A stretch of DNA of 64,000 nucleotides from Nonomuraea gerenzanensis (GCF_020215645.1 NZ_CP084058.1:3348001-3412000), one strand, 5' to 3'; numbered from the stretch's first letter, positions 32,730-42,209 are shown. Made by a program: numbers and translations. Notes: generated from the letters alone by a model not told the origin.

Positions 32730-33650
32730 TCAGGTGGCGAGCCCCTGGGTCAGCCAGCGCAGCGGGTTGTCGTGGGTGATCAGGCGGATGACGTCCTCGG
32801 CCGTGCCCGCCTCGCGCAGCCGCGGCAGCAGCGCCTGGAACAGGTGGGCGTACCCCGGCCCGTCGTAGCGGCGCACCTGCGCCACCCGGCTGAGGCCCGT
32901 GCTGAGCAGCAGGCGTTCGGCGTGGCCGTCCTCGATGAGGCCGAGCGCGATCCTGGCCGCCTGCTCGGCGCCCAGGCCCAGCGTGCCCAGGCTCACGTAC
33001 GCGCCCGACTCGGCGATCTTCCTGGCCGCGCCCAGGTCGGTGCCCGCGTAGCCGACGGCGATGCGCGAGCCCGGCAGGTTCTGGCCGAGCAGGATCTCCA
33101 GCAGTGCCAGGGCGTTCTTGCCGTGGGTGGCGACGGGCAGGCGCGAGCGCAGGGAGGCGCGGGCGGCGGCGACCAGGCAGCGCTCCTCGCGCGCCGTGGG
33201 CTCGGCGCCCCAGCAGCCGACCTCGCCGATCACGCCGGGGAAGACGCCCGTCCCGTCCACGCCGCTGACGATCTCCTCCATCAGGCGGGCGGTGAGCGTG
33301 TCCACGTCCTCGTCGCCGACGTTCGTGAACGGCTCGGCGAACAGGCCGGTCGAGGCGATCACCGGCACCCGGCTGCCCGCCGCGATGCGGGCCAGGGCGG
33401 CGGCGTCGCGGCCCATGCCCATGCAGGTCAGGTCCACGACCAGGCCGAGCTGCTCGGACTGGCGCAGCTCGCGCAGCTCCGCGCTGACCGTCATCTCCTC
33501 GTCGAGCCAGCGGTGCGGGTCGGAGTCGATGCCGACCGCCCAGCGCATGTCGGTACGCAGGTGCTCATGGGGGAGAACGGTGCCGTCGATGGCGGCCAGG
33601 CGTACAGGGCCGGTGACGGTACGGAGCAGAACCTCGGGCATAACAGACAT
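32730..33650 (-). CDS. Phosphotriesterase-family protein with degraded metal site
   Basis: 306 residues with the TIM-barrel order of the family. The first ligands are kept (His28, His30 in VLPHEHL), and THGKNA keeps one His. The carbamylated-Lys position reads GVIGEVGCW, the second His position reads AVGYAGTD instead of a GHxxD form, and the Asp of LSHD is lost in LLSTGLSR. The gene at 53588-54547 keeps all of these, which makes the contrast clear. It may bind a ligand or use another chemistry. Confidence 0.75.
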   Translation of the reverse strand: MSVMPEVLLRTVTGPVRLAAIDGTVLPHEHLRTDMRWAVGIDSDPHRWLDEEMTVSAELRELRQSEQLGLVVDLTCMGMGRDAAALARIAAGSRVPVIASTGLFAEPFTNVGDEDVDTLTARLMEEIVSGVDGTGVFPGVIGEVGCWGAEPTAREERCLVAAARASLRSRLPVATHGKNALALLEILLGQNLPGSRIAVGYAGTDLGAARKIAESGAYVSLGTLGLGAEQAARIALGLIEDGHAERLLLSTGLSRVAQVRRYDGPGYAHLFQALLPRLREAGTAEDVIRLITHDNPLRWLTQGLAT

Positions 33651-33790
33651 TAACCGATGTTTGCCGGATAAATGCTGATCAGGCGGGAAATTTTACCGAT
33701 AGAAGGGTTTGGTGGTTTGCTAGTCGTCTGCAAGTGGGCAGGGGGAACCGGGTCGTATCCTGGGTGGCACACTGACAGCCGGGGGGACTT

Positions 33791-34246
33791 GTGCCGATTC
33801 CGAACTCCGACACGGGCGAAGCCGACGTGATCAAGAATGAGGCCGCCGATCATTCCAGCATGCCCGGGCGCCGCTCCGGGTTCCGAGGCTGGCTGGACGG
33901 CGTACGTTCCACGCGCGCGGGAGCGCTCACCCTGAAGATCGTGGTCGGCGTGATCGGCGCCGTCATGGTCATCGGCGGGTTGATCATGGTGCCGTTCCCC
34001 GGCCCTGGCTGGCTCGTGGTGTTCGCGGGCCTGGCGGTGCTGGCCACCGAGTTCCACTGGGCGCACAAGGTGCTGGAGTTCGGCAAGCAGACGCTGCACG
34101 CCTGGACGGAGTGGTACAAGCGGCAGGGCTGGACCGTGCGCATCATCGTGCTGATCGTCACGGTGGCCGCCGCGGCGGTGATCGTCTACTTCGGCCTGCT
34201 CACGCTGGGCATCGACGTCATCGAGATCGCCCAGCGCTACATCTGA
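33791..34246 (+). CDS. TIGR02611/PGPGW family membrane protein
   Basis: 151 residues. Two hydrophobic segments flank the hallmark PFPGPGWLVVFAGLAVLATEF, and a third segment follows near the C-terminus (VRIIVLIVTVAAAAVIVYFG). These small actinobacterial membrane proteins carry the PGPGW motif and have no established function. The GTG has a G-rich ribosome-binding region nine bases upstream. Confidence 0.82.
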   Translation: MPIPNSDTGEADVIKNEAADHSSMPGRRSGFRGWLDGVRSTRAGALTLKIVVGVIGAVMVIGGLIMVPFPGPGWLVVFAGLAVLATEFHWAHKVLEFGKQTLHAWTEWYKRQGWTVRIIVLIVTVAAAAVIVYFGLLTLGIDVIEIAQRYI

Positions 34247-34316
34247 CCCCGCCCGCATCCAGACCCGGTGGTTATCACCGCCGGGATCGCGGCGCTCCGC
34301 TGTCTATTCTGCGGGC

Positions 34317-35249
34317 GTGATCGCTCACCTGGTCGTCGCGCTGTCCCTCACGTTCTCCACCGCCGTCGCGCCCGCTCGGGCGGACGTGGTGCTCCCCGGC
34401 ACCGGTGGTGTGAAATATCAGGAAAAAGCGGGCGATCCGGTACGTCTGGCCGCCTACGGGCTCGGCACCCGGCGCACCTACCTGCGATCGGCCACCGGCA
34501 ACGCCTTCACCTGGGAGAAGACGCTGTCCGAAGTGTCGGTCTCGCCGGGCGACCGCTGGACCGCCGGCGTACCGGCCGCGTACCGCTCCGGCTACGACAG
34601 CCTCGTCGTCACCGACCGCACCACCGGGCGCAGCACCAGCATCCGCACCGTCAAGAAGCCGATGACCGCCTCCTACGTGTCCTGGTCGCGCGACGCCAGG
34701 CGGGTGGCGCTCACGGTCGAGCGGAAGAGCGCCGGCAAGTGGCGGGTGCTCGGCTTCACGGTCGTGGACGTGGTCTCCAAGACCGCCCGCACGGTGCGCA
34801 TCTCCGGCCTGAGCGCGGAGGCGGGCTTCTGGTGGAGCCCCGACGGCAACCTCGTCTCCCGGCACGGCGCCGGCCTGCGCGTCCACCGGGTCTCCGACGG
34901 GGCCGTGCTGCGCACGTACGCGGGCGCGGGGCTGCCGACGGGGCCCGAGGACGCGTTCTCGCCCTCGGGCAGGCGGCTGGTCACCTGGTGCCCGGCACGC
35001 CTCAGCGAGCACGTCTGCCTGATCGACCCGGCCACCGGCAGGATCGCCCAGCGGGTGGCGGCGCGGCCGGAGGCGGTGTTCGGCTGGTGGGACGACAGCC
35101 ATCTCATCGCCGTCGTGGCGCACCGCGGCGCCTACCGCCTGGCGGTGCTCGACCTGCGCGGCCGGGTGACCCGCGTGCTGGCCGGCCTGCCCGCCCGGAC
35201 GTGGGCCGCCGACCTGTGGCTCAACTTCACCCGGACGCGGGCGTCATAG
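34317..35249 (+). CDS. Secreted beta-propeller-like protein
   Basis: 310 residues. A signal peptide (MIAHLVVALSLTFSTA, cleavage near ARA-D) is followed by WD40/TolB-like blades: SYVSWSRDARRVALTVERK, FWWSPDGNLVSRHG, EDAFSPSGRRLVTWCP, FGWWDDSHLIAVV. No enzyme motif. It is likely exported and may bind a partner or ligand. Its 3' end overlaps the convergent GroES-like gene by six bases. Confidence 0.7.
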   Translation: MIAHLVVALSLTFSTAVAPARADVVLPGTGGVKYQEKAGDPVRLAAYGLGTRRTYLRSATGNAFTWEKTLSEVSVSPGDRWTAGVPAAYRSGYDSLVVTDRTTGRSTSIRTVKKPMTASYVSWSRDARRVALTVERKSAGKWRVLGFTVVDVVSKTARTVRISGLSAEAGFWWSPDGNLVSRHGAGLRVHRVSDGAVLRTYAGAGLPTGPEDAFSPSGRRLVTWCPARLSEHVCLIDPATGRIAQRVAARPEAVFGWWDDSHLIAVVAHRGAYRLAVLDLRGRVTRVLAGLPARTWAADLWLNFTRTRAS

Positions 35250-35564
35250 GTACAGGCCGGTGCCGTGGTCGGTCTCCTGGGTGGCCACGGCGTGCAGGTC
35301 GCGCTCGCGCATCACCAGGTACACCTTGGCGTGCACCTCCACCTCGAACTGGTCCTCGGGGTTGAACAGCACCTTGTCGCCCACCTTGACCGAGCGCACG
35401 TTCGTGCCGACGCCGCAGACCTCGCCCCACGCCAGGCGGTTGGCCATCTTGACCGTCGCGGGAATGACGATCCCGGAGCCGCTGCGCCGCTCCTCGGCCT
35501 CCTGCTCCAACCTGATCATGACTCGGTCGTGCAGCATCTGAATCTCGAACTTGGGCTCTACCAC
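35244..35564 (-). CDS. Stand-alone GroES-like (Cpn10 family) protein
   Basis: 106 residues. FEIQMLHDRVMIRLEQEAEERRSGSGIVIP and AWGEVCGVGTNVRSVKVGDKVLFNPEDQFEVEV follow the GroES pattern (mobile loop between the two, then the VKxGDxV strand). The usual GroES ends with a KYGG/E-type block; here a longer tail ends VATQETDHGTGLYL. No groEL is adjacent. It may be an alternative cap or a distinct small beta-barrel protein. Confidence 0.72.
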   Translation of the reverse strand: MVEPKFEIQMLHDRVMIRLEQEAEERRSGSGIVIPATVKMANRLAWGEVCGVGTNVRSVKVGDKVLFNPEDQFEVEVHAKVYLVMRERDLHAVATQETDHGTGLYL

Positions 35565-35658
35565 AGGCTCAAGTTTACGAGCAGCCGGAGGCGCGGACCC
35601 CCAGGACGCTCACACCGGCGACCTACCGTGACCGGGGTGATCATGGCAGGATGACGTC

Positions 35659-36222
35659 ATGATCATGGCCTTCGGCGAGACCGGCTGGCAGTGGCTGAAC
35701 GCTCCGGGGCAGTGGACCGTGGACGACGGCCTGAGCCTCTTCTGCGACCGGAGCACGGACATGTGGCGCACCACCCACTACGGCTACGTCACCGACAACG
35801 CGCACCTGTTCGGCCGCACCGTCCCCGGCGACCTGCGGCTCACGGTCACCTTCACCGGCGAGTACGCCGAGCAGTATGACCAGGCCGGCGCCGTGCTGCG
35901 GATCGACGAGCAGCACTGGATCAAGGCCGGGGTGGAGTACGTCGACGGCGGCTTCCACCTCAGCACGGTCGTGACCAGGCAGTTCTCCGACTGGTCGGTG
36001 CTGCCGCTGGGACGGGCGGCCGGCTCGGTGACGTTCGACCTGGAGCGGACGGGCGACGCGGTCACCGTGCGCTACGGCCTCGACGGCGCCGCGCCGGAGA
36101 CCATGCTGCGCCTGGCCTACCTCCCGCCCGGCGAGCCCGCGCTGGCGGGCGCCATGGCCGCCGCCCCCGTCGGCAAGGGCTTCGCCGTCCGCTTCACCGA
36201 CCTGCGCCTCACGGCAGCCTGA
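35659..36222 (+). CDS. DUF1349 (concanavalin-like) protein
   Basis: 187 residues. WQWLNAPGQWTVDDGLSLFC, YAEQYDQAGAVLRIDEQHWIKAGVEYVDG and SVVTR-type strands match the DUF1349 jelly-roll domain, found in carbohydrate-related and uncharacterised cytoplasmic proteins. No signal peptide. Function unknown. It converges with and slightly overlaps the nuclease/phosphatase gene (14 bases). Confidence 0.78.
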   Translation: MIMAFGETGWQWLNAPGQWTVDDGLSLFCDRSTDMWRTTHYGYVTDNAHLFGRTVPGDLRLTVTFTGEYAEQYDQAGAVLRIDEQHWIKAGVEYVDGGFHLSTVVTRQFSDWSVLPLGRAAGSVTFDLERTGDAVTVRYGLDGAAPETMLRLAYLPPGEPALAGAMAAAPVGKGFAVRFTDLRLTAA

Positions 36223-37156
36223 GCTCGGCGAACACCGGCCGGTGATCGGTGCCGTGCAGCTTCAGCACCTGGAAGCCGCGCACCGCCATCCGCGAGTCCG
36301 CCAGCACGTGGTCGATGGTCACCCCGGGCGACTGCACCCACGACCCGAACTGCGGCCAGGTCACCACGAACCCCAGCCCCATCACGTCGGCGGCGTCCCG
36401 GTAACCGGAGGCCAGCAGGTCCCGCACCGCCAGGTGGTCGAGCGTGGCGTTGAAGTCGCCCGCCAGCACCCGCAGCGCGTCGCCGCCCCTGGGCAGCGCC
36501 TCCAGCCCCGCCTCCCAGCACGGCTGCCGGCCGATCCGCTTGGGCGCGCACGGGTGCACCGAGACGACCTCGATCCGCTTCCCGCCCGGATGCGACAGCC
36601 ACGCCCTGGCCTGGCCGAACGCGCCGATCTTGATGAATCCGCCGTCCTTGAGCGGATGCCGCGCGTACACGGCGGACCCGCCCACGCCCGTCAGCGGCTT
36701 GGTGACCGCGTGCGGCAGGGCCCGGCGCAGCCCGGCCCGCTCCAGCCGCCGCATCGCGTCCGGTGTGAACTCCTGCAGCGCCAGCACGTCCGGTTTCAGC
36801 CGCCCGACCAGCGCGACCAGCTCGGCCGAATCGGCCTGGCCGACCATCAGGTTGGCCGCCAGCACCCGCAGCTCGGGCCCGCCGGCGTCGGGGTTGCCGT
36901 CCGTGAGCCCGCGCGGCAGCACGGCGGGCACCAGGGCCAGCACCGACACCAGCGCGAGCGTGCCCGCCGCCCACCGCCGCAGCACGCAGGCCAGCGCCAG
37001 CGCGAGCACGGCCGCGCACACCGCGTACGGCGTGTACGCCACCGCCGGCACCCACGGCCAGTCCGGCTCGGACCCGCTCAGCCGCACCGCCGCCCACAGG
37101 GCGAAGGGCACCACCACGATCCAACTCGTCCACGTACGCACGACCTGTATCGCCAT
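36209..37156 (-). CDS. Membrane-anchored endonuclease/exonuclease/phosphatase family protein
   Basis: 315 residues. Three hydrophobic segments in the first ~90 residues precede the EEP fold: LRVLAANLMVGQ, DVLALQEFTPD (catalytic Glu), VVSVHPCAPK, VLAGDFNATLDH and GTDHRPVFAEL (catalytic His). The active site should face outside the cell, as in vancomycin-resistance-associated or phospholipase-like EEP proteins; DNase, lipid phosphatase and phosphodiesterase activities are all possible. Confidence 0.8.
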   Translation of the reverse strand: MAIQVVRTWTSWIVVVPFALWAAVRLSGSEPDWPWVPAVAYTPYAVCAAVLALALACVLRRWAAGTLALVSVLALVPAVLPRGLTDGNPDAGGPELRVLAANLMVGQADSAELVALVGRLKPDVLALQEFTPDAMRRLERAGLRRALPHAVTKPLTGVGGSAVYARHPLKDGGFIKIGAFGQARAWLSHPGGKRIEVVSVHPCAPKRIGRQPCWEAGLEALPRGGDALRVLAGDFNATLDHLAVRDLLASGYRDAADVMGLGFVVTWPQFGSWVQSPGVTIDHVLADSRMAVRGFQVLKLHGTDHRPVFAELRLP

Positions 37157-37191
37157 AAATCCGGGTTCGGGTTCATGAGAAGGTGTGCACC

Positions 37192-38448
37192 ATGCAAGAG
37201 GCAGAGACCAGGGTCCTCGACGCCATCGACGAGGCCGAAACCGTGAACCTGCTGGCCGAGACCGTCAGGGTCCCCAGCGTCACCGGCACCGACGCCGAGT
37301 CCGACCTGCAACACCGGATGGCCCGCCTGCTCACCGAGGCGGGCATGGACGTGGACGTCTGGAAGCTCGACCTCGCCGGCCTGACCACCCGCCCCGGCTT
37401 CCCCGGCACCGAGGCCCCGAGGGTGGAGGGGTACGGCGTCGTGGCCGTCACCCCGGGCGGCGAGGGCCCGCCCGCGCTGGCTCTGCAGGGTCACGTGGAC
37501 GTCGTGCCGACCGGCGACCTGGCCAAGTGGGCGGGCAGCGACCCGTTCGCCGCCCGGATCAGCGGCGACGTGCTGCACGGGCGGGGTGCCTGCGACATGA
37601 AGGCCGGCCTCGTGGCGAACCTGGCGGTGGCCCGCGCGATCAAGAAGTCCGGGATCAGGCTGGCCAGGCCGCTGGCCGTGCACTGCGTCATCAGCGAGGA
37701 GGACGGCGGGCTCGGCGCGTTCGCCACTCTGGCCAGGGGCCACACGGCCGAGGCCGCGGTGATCAGCGAGCCCACCAGCGGCGCGGTGATCACCGCGAAC
37801 GCGGGCGCGCTGACGTTCCGGCTGGAGATCGCCGGCCGGGCCGCGCACGGCGCCACCCGGTACGAGGGCGTCAACGCGATCGAGGCGTTCTGGCCGGTGT
37901 TCCAGGCGATCAGGCGGCTGGAGGCCGAGCGCAACAGGGACGTGCCCGAGCTGTTCGCGGGCAACACGATGCCGTACCCGATCGAGGTCGGCACCGTGCG
38001 GGCGGGCGACTGGGCCAGCACCGTGCCCGACCTGCTCATCGCGGAGGGGCGGCTCGGCGTGCGGCTGGAGGAGGACCCGGCGGCGGCGCGGGCGGCGTTC
38101 GAGGAGGCGATGGCGGAGGTCGATGACCCGTGGCTGCGCGCCAACCCGCCGGTGGTGACCTGGCCGGGCGGGCAGTTCGCCAGCGGCAGGCTGCCGGCCG
38201 GGCACGAGCTGCTCGACCAGGTGGGCCGGGCCGTCGAGGACACCACCGGCGCGCGGCCCGCGCAGACGGCGGCGCCGTACGGGAGCGACCTGCGCCTCTA
38301 CGCGGCGGGCGGCATCCCGACGCTGCACTACGGCCCCGGGGACGTGCGGTTCGCGCACGCCCCCAGGGAGCAGGTCGCGCTGCGGGAGCTGCGCGAGGTC
38401 ACGCGGGCACTGGCACTGCTCGCTGTGCGCCGCTGCGCAGCACTCTGA
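37192..38448 (+). CDS. M20-family metallopeptidase / ArgE-DapE-like deacylase
   Basis: 418 residues. Metal ligands are seen in LQGHVDVVPTG, GRGACDMKAGL, the catalytic base in VISEEDGG, and the C-terminal His region FAHAPREQV. The dimerisation domain contains ANAGALTFRLEIAGRAAHGA. Members cleave N-acyl amino acids or small peptides. ATG at 37192 follows AGAAGG at the right distance. It is divergent from the EEP gene, and its 3' end overlaps the FAD gene by 50 bases. Confidence 0.87.
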   Translation: MQEAETRVLDAIDEAETVNLLAETVRVPSVTGTDAESDLQHRMARLLTEAGMDVDVWKLDLAGLTTRPGFPGTEAPRVEGYGVVAVTPGGEGPPALALQGHVDVVPTGDLAKWAGSDPFAARISGDVLHGRGACDMKAGLVANLAVARAIKKSGIRLARPLAVHCVISEEDGGLGAFATLARGHTAEAAVISEPTSGAVITANAGALTFRLEIAGRAAHGATRYEGVNAIEAFWPVFQAIRRLEAERNRDVPELFAGNTMPYPIEVGTVRAGDWASTVPDLLIAEGRLGVRLEEDPAAARAAFEEAMAEVDDPWLRANPPVVTWPGGQFASGRLPAGHELLDQVGRAVEDTTGARPAQTAAPYGSDLRLYAAGGIPTLHYGPGDVRFAHAPREQVALRELREVTRALALLAVRRCAAL

Positions 38449-39691
38449 CCAGGGCGGCGGGGCTCAGCAGCGCCTGCGGGGGGTCGTAGAGGTTCGTCAC
38501 CCGCAGGAAGCGCCGCGTCAGCTCGGCATCGTGCGCGGCGGCGGCGTGGAACCGGTCGAGGTAGGCACCGATCAGCCGCATCTTCGCTGTCGGACTGCCG
38601 GACGTGGTGGGCAGCCGCAGGTCGGCGCCGACCGTGATCTCCCAGGGGATGTCCACAACGGCGGCGATCCGCCGGAAGAACGCCCGCGGGCTCAGGTCCG
38701 GGTCGAGCAGCTGCCTGGCCTCCAGCGCGGCGACCGTCATGCCCTGGCCGTAGAGGGGGTTGACGGAGCAGACCGCGTCGCCGGTGACCAGCAGGCCGTC
38801 GGGGAAGGCGGCCAGCCGCTCGTAGCGGCGCCTGACGGCGGTCGGCGTGTGGTACGAGCGCGGCTCCCCGAGCGGCTCCGCCGTCATGACCAGGTGGTGC
38901 AGGTCGGGCGCCGTCAGGGTGGCGGCGAAGGCGGCGAAGTCGCCGGGGCCGCGCGGCGGGCCCTCGCTGTACCCGGCCAGGGTGACGACCCAGCGCTCGT
39001 CCTCCAGCGCCAGCGCCACCCCGGCCCGCGGCACCCCGGGCGTGCAGCCGACGACGGCCAGCAGGTCCCCGGCGAGGTGGTCGTCGCGGCGGCGGAACTC
39101 GCGGCTGGCGTAGCGCAGGTCGATCGTGACCCGCTCCTCCTTCGGCGGCCGGCAGCCCAGGTCGCTGAGCCAGAACGGCGTGCGCGAGCCGCGGCCCGCG
39201 GCGTCCACGACGAGGTCGGCCGGGATGCGGTCACCCTCGGCGAGCCGCACCCCCGTGACGCGGCCCTGGCTGGCCAGCAGCCCGGTGATGGTCCGCTCGG
39301 CCAGCACCCGCACGCCGGGCAGGGCGCTCACCCTGCGCCGCACCTGGCCCTCCAGCAGGGGCCGGCTGACCAGCAGCGCCGTGAGCCCGCTCGGGCCGCG
39401 CGCCAGCCGGTGGCCCGCATGCACGTGGCGGGCCCTGTCCTGCATGTCGCCCCTGATCGCGCCCTGCGCGACCAGCTCGGCCGTGAGGCCGGGCAGCAGC
39501 TCGTCCATGACCTCGCTGCCCCGGGCGAGCAGCCCGTGCGCGTGCCGGCTCTGCCCGACGCCTCTGCGATGGGCGTCCACGGCCGGCAAGGTGTCCCGGT
39601 CGAGCACCGTGACCTGCGCGAAGCGGCGGTGCAGGGCCGCGGCGGACAGCAGGCCGGCGATGCTCGCTCCGATGACGACGGCGTGGTCCAT
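38399..39691 (-). CDS. FAD-dependent monooxygenase-like oxidoreductase
   Basis: 430 residues. FAD motifs AVVIGASIAGLLSAAALHRRF at the start, VVDAAGRGSRTPFWL in the middle (DG-type motif) and LLVTGDAVCSVNPLYGQGM toward the end are those of the PHBH-type hydroxylases and halogenase relatives. The substrate is unknown. ATG at 39691 has GGGGAG upstream; an ATG three bases earlier is also possible. The divergent TetR gene may regulate it. Confidence 0.83.
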   Translation of the reverse strand: MDHAVVIGASIAGLLSAAALHRRFAQVTVLDRDTLPAVDAHRRGVGQSRHAHGLLARGSEVMDELLPGLTAELVAQGAIRGDMQDRARHVHAGHRLARGPSGLTALLVSRPLLEGQVRRRVSALPGVRVLAERTITGLLASQGRVTGVRLAEGDRIPADLVVDAAGRGSRTPFWLSDLGCRPPKEERVTIDLRYASREFRRRDDHLAGDLLAVVGCTPGVPRAGVALALEDERWVVTLAGYSEGPPRGPGDFAAFAATLTAPDLHHLVMTAEPLGEPRSYHTPTAVRRRYERLAAFPDGLLVTGDAVCSVNPLYGQGMTVAALEARQLLDPDLSPRAFFRRIAAVVDIPWEITVGADLRLPTTSGSPTAKMRLIGAYLDRFHAAAAHDAELTRRFLRVTNLYDPPQALLSPAALVRVLRSGAQRAVPVPA

Positions 39692-39805
39692 CATGTCTCC
39701 CCCTGTGCGGCTGTTCTGAGCATTCGGCAGAGGGTCGCCCGCGGATGGTTCTGTTTCCACGTCTTTTGGCGCGTTCCGCCGCGAGCGCAGTGGACTAGAG
39801 TCCGG

Positions 39806-40399
39806 ATGGTGCGGGAAACGTCGCTGGAGCTGCTGATGAGCCGGCCCGTCCAGGAGCGGGCGGACGCGGCGCGCAACCGGGAGAAGGTGCTGGCCGCTGC
39901 GGCGCGGCTGTTCGCGGAGAAGGGCGTCGACGCGGTCTCGATGGACGCCGTGGCGGCCGAGGCCGGCGTGGGCAAGGGCACGCTGTTCCGGCGCTTCGGC
40001 GACAAGTCGGGGCTGGCGGTGGCTCTGCTCGACTCGCGCGAGCGCGACCTGCAGCAGCGCATCCTGTCCGGGCCGCCGCCGCTCGGGCCCGGCGCCGAGG
40101 CGGGGGAGCGGCTGGTCGCGTTCGTCCGCGCCTACCTCGGCTTCCTCTTCGCCCACCTCGACCTGGTCCGCATGTCGGAGACGGCCAGCCCCGGCGCGCG
40201 GTACCGCATCGGGGCGTACTGGTTCTGGCACCGGCACGTGACGATCCTGCTGGCGCAGGCCAGGGGCGGCGACGCCGACGTCCTGGCGCACACGCTGCTG
40301 GCGGCCATGCAGGCGGAGCTGGCGGAGGTGCTCCAGGGCGAGTACGGCCGCGACCGCGCGATCGCCGCCGTCACCACCCTGGCCACGGCGCTGACCTAG
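39806..40399 (+). CDS. TetR-family transcriptional regulator
   Basis: 197 residues. HTH region NREKVLAAAARLFAEKGVDA, SMDAVAAEAGVGKGTLFRRFG, DKSGLAVALL in residues ~18-70, then the helical ligand domain. It is divergent from the FAD monooxygenase, the usual layout for a local repressor. The 3' end overlaps that of the ABC ATPase gene by four bases, convergently. Confidence 0.88.
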   Translation: MVRETSLELLMSRPVQERADAARNREKVLAAAARLFAEKGVDAVSMDAVAAEAGVGKGTLFRRFGDKSGLAVALLDSRERDLQQRILSGPPPLGPGAEAGERLVAFVRAYLGFLFAHLDLVRMSETASPGARYRIGAYWFWHRHVTILLAQARGGDADVLAHTLLAAMQAELAEVLQGEYGRDRAIAAVTTLATALT

Positions 40400-41202
40400 G
40401 AGGAGGCGCTCACCCGTCGGCGCGCTTCGGGAACGATGAGCGGAGTGCCCGACTGCGGGTCCTGGATGATCTCACAGCGCAGGTCGAACACCTCGTGCAC
40501 CAGCTCCGAGGTGACGATCTCCGTGGGGTCGCCCTCGGCCACGATCTGCCCGCCGCGCATCACGATGAGGTGCGTGGCGTACCGGCACGCCTGGTTGAGG
40601 TCGTGCAGCACGGCCACCATGGTCCGCCCCTGCTCGTGCAGCTCGGCGCAGAGGTCCAGCACCTCGATCTGGTGGGAGATGTCGAGGAACGTGGTCGGCT
40701 CGTCGAGCAGCAGGATCGGCGTCTCCTGGGCCAGCGCCATGGCCAGCCACACCCGCTGCCGCTGCCCGCCCGACAGCTCGTCCACGATCCGGTCGGCCAG
40801 CTCGGCCACGTCGGTGGCGCGCATGGCCTCCGCCACGGCGGTCTCGTCGGCCTTCGACCACTGCCGCATGAGCTTCTGGTGCGGGTACCGGCCACGGGCC
40901 ACCAGGTCCGCCACGGTGATCCCGTCGGGCACGATCGAGCTCTGCGGGAGCAGGCCGAGCCGCCGCGCCACCTCCTTCGACGGCAACGAGGTGATCACGC
41001 TGCCGTCCAGGTGCACGGCGCCGGTCCTCGGCTTGAGCATCCTGGCCAGCGCTCGGAGCAGGGTGGACTTGCCACAGGCGTTCGGGCCGATGATCACGGT
41101 GAACGACTCGTCGGGGATCGCCACGCTCAGGTCCGTGGCCACGACGCGCTGGTCGTAGGCGAGGGTCAGGCCGGTACCGGACAGGCGGCAGGCGGATTCC
41201 AT
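40396..41202 (-). CDS. Iron-siderophore ABC transporter ATP-binding protein
   Basis: 268 residues. Walker A IIGPNACGKST, signature LSGGQRQRVWLAMALA, Walker B PILLLDEPTTFLD; the pattern LGLLPQSSIVPDGITVADLVARGRYPH is typical of the FepC/FecE group. It overlaps the permease stop by ATGA. It powers uptake through the two permeases encoded upstream, fed by the lipoprotein at 43357. Confidence 0.9.
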   Translation of the reverse strand: MESACRLSGTGLTLAYDQRVVATDLSVAIPDESFTVIIGPNACGKSTLLRALARMLKPRTGAVHLDGSVITSLPSKEVARRLGLLPQSSIVPDGITVADLVARGRYPHQKLMRQWSKADETAVAEAMRATDVAELADRIVDELSGGQRQRVWLAMALAQETPILLLDEPTTFLDISHQIEVLDLCAELHEQGRTMVAVLHDLNQACRYATHLIVMRGGQIVAEGDPTEIVTSELVHEVFDLRCEIIQDPQSGTPLIVPEARRRVSASS

Positions 41203-42209
41203 CAGTGGCGGTCCTTTCGCAGAAGCAGGACGAGATAGGTGCCGCCGATGGCGGCGGTCAGCACACCGACGGGGAGCTGGGTGGGGGCGAGCACCCGCTG
41301 CGCGGCCAGGTCGGCGGCGGTCAGCAGCACGGCGCCCATGAGGGCGGAGGAGGTCAGCGTCACGCCGGGGGAGCGGGTCAGCCGCCGGGCGAGCTGCGGC
41401 GCGGCCAGCGCGACGAAGATGACGGGCCCGGCGGCGGCGGTGGCCACCCCCGACAGCAGCACGCCGGCCGTGACGGCCGCCGCGCGGACGAGCTCGACCT
41501 TGATGCCCATGGCCTTGGCCGCGTCGTCGCCCATCTCGATCATCCGCATCGGCCGCGCGATGTACAGGCACAGCGGCAGCAGCACGAGCAGCGCCAGCGC
41601 CACGGGCCAGGCGTGGTCCCAGCCGCGCCCGCCGAGGCTGCCGGTGAGCCAGGCGCCCGCGTTGGCCGCGTCGTTGATGTTGGCCCGGGTCAGCAGGTAG
41701 GAGTTGACGGCCAGCAGCAGCGCGTTGGCCCCGATGCCGACCAGGACGAGCCGGTAGCCCTGCACGCCTCCCCGGTAGGCCAGCAGGTACACCAGCGCGG
41801 CCGTGATCACGCACCCGGCCAGCGCGCCGCCGGCGATCATCATGGCGGAGCCGCCCGCGACCACGGCCAGGATGCCGCCCGTGGAGGCGCCGGCGGTGAA
41901 GCCGATGAAGTCGGGGCTGCCCAGCGGGTTCCTGGTCAGGCTCTGGAAGATGGCTCCGCTGAGCCCGAACGCGGCCCCGACCAGCAGCCCGGTCACCACG
42001 CGCGGCGCGCGCAGCTTGCCGACGATCAGCTCGGCGACGGGGGTGCCCTGGCCGAAGAGGGCCGAGACGATGTCCGGCACGGGCACGGTGAACTCGCCCG
42101 TGGACAGCGCTGCCACGGTGACCAGGAAGCCGATCACGATCAGGGCGGCGCTGACGAGCAGGGCGCGCGGTGCGAGCCGTACGGACCAGGAGCCGACGCG
42201 GACGTTCAC
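41202..42209 (-). CDS. Iron-siderophore ABC transporter permease
   Basis: 335 residues with about nine to ten membrane segments of the FecCD type: RAPRVVTGLLVGAAFGLSG, FQSLTRNPLGSPDFIGFTAG, LVGIGANALLLAVNSYLLTR and the ATPase-contact part. The GTG start overlaps the previous permease stop as GTGA; the stop overlaps the ATPase start. Confidence 0.9.
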   Translation of the reverse strand: MNVRVGSWSVRLAPRALLVSAALIVIGFLVTVAALSTGEFTVPVPDIVSALFGQGTPVAELIVGKLRAPRVVTGLLVGAAFGLSGAIFQSLTRNPLGSPDFIGFTAGASTGGILAVVAGGSAMMIAGGALAGCVITAALVYLLAYRGGVQGYRLVLVGIGANALLLAVNSYLLTRANINDAANAGAWLTGSLGGRGWDHAWPVALALLVLLPLCLYIARPMRMIEMGDDAAKAMGIKVELVRAAAVTAGVLLSGVATAAAGPVIFVALAAPQLARRLTRSPGVTLTSSALMGAVLLTAADLAAQRVLAPTQLPVGVLTAAIGGTYLVLLLRKDRH

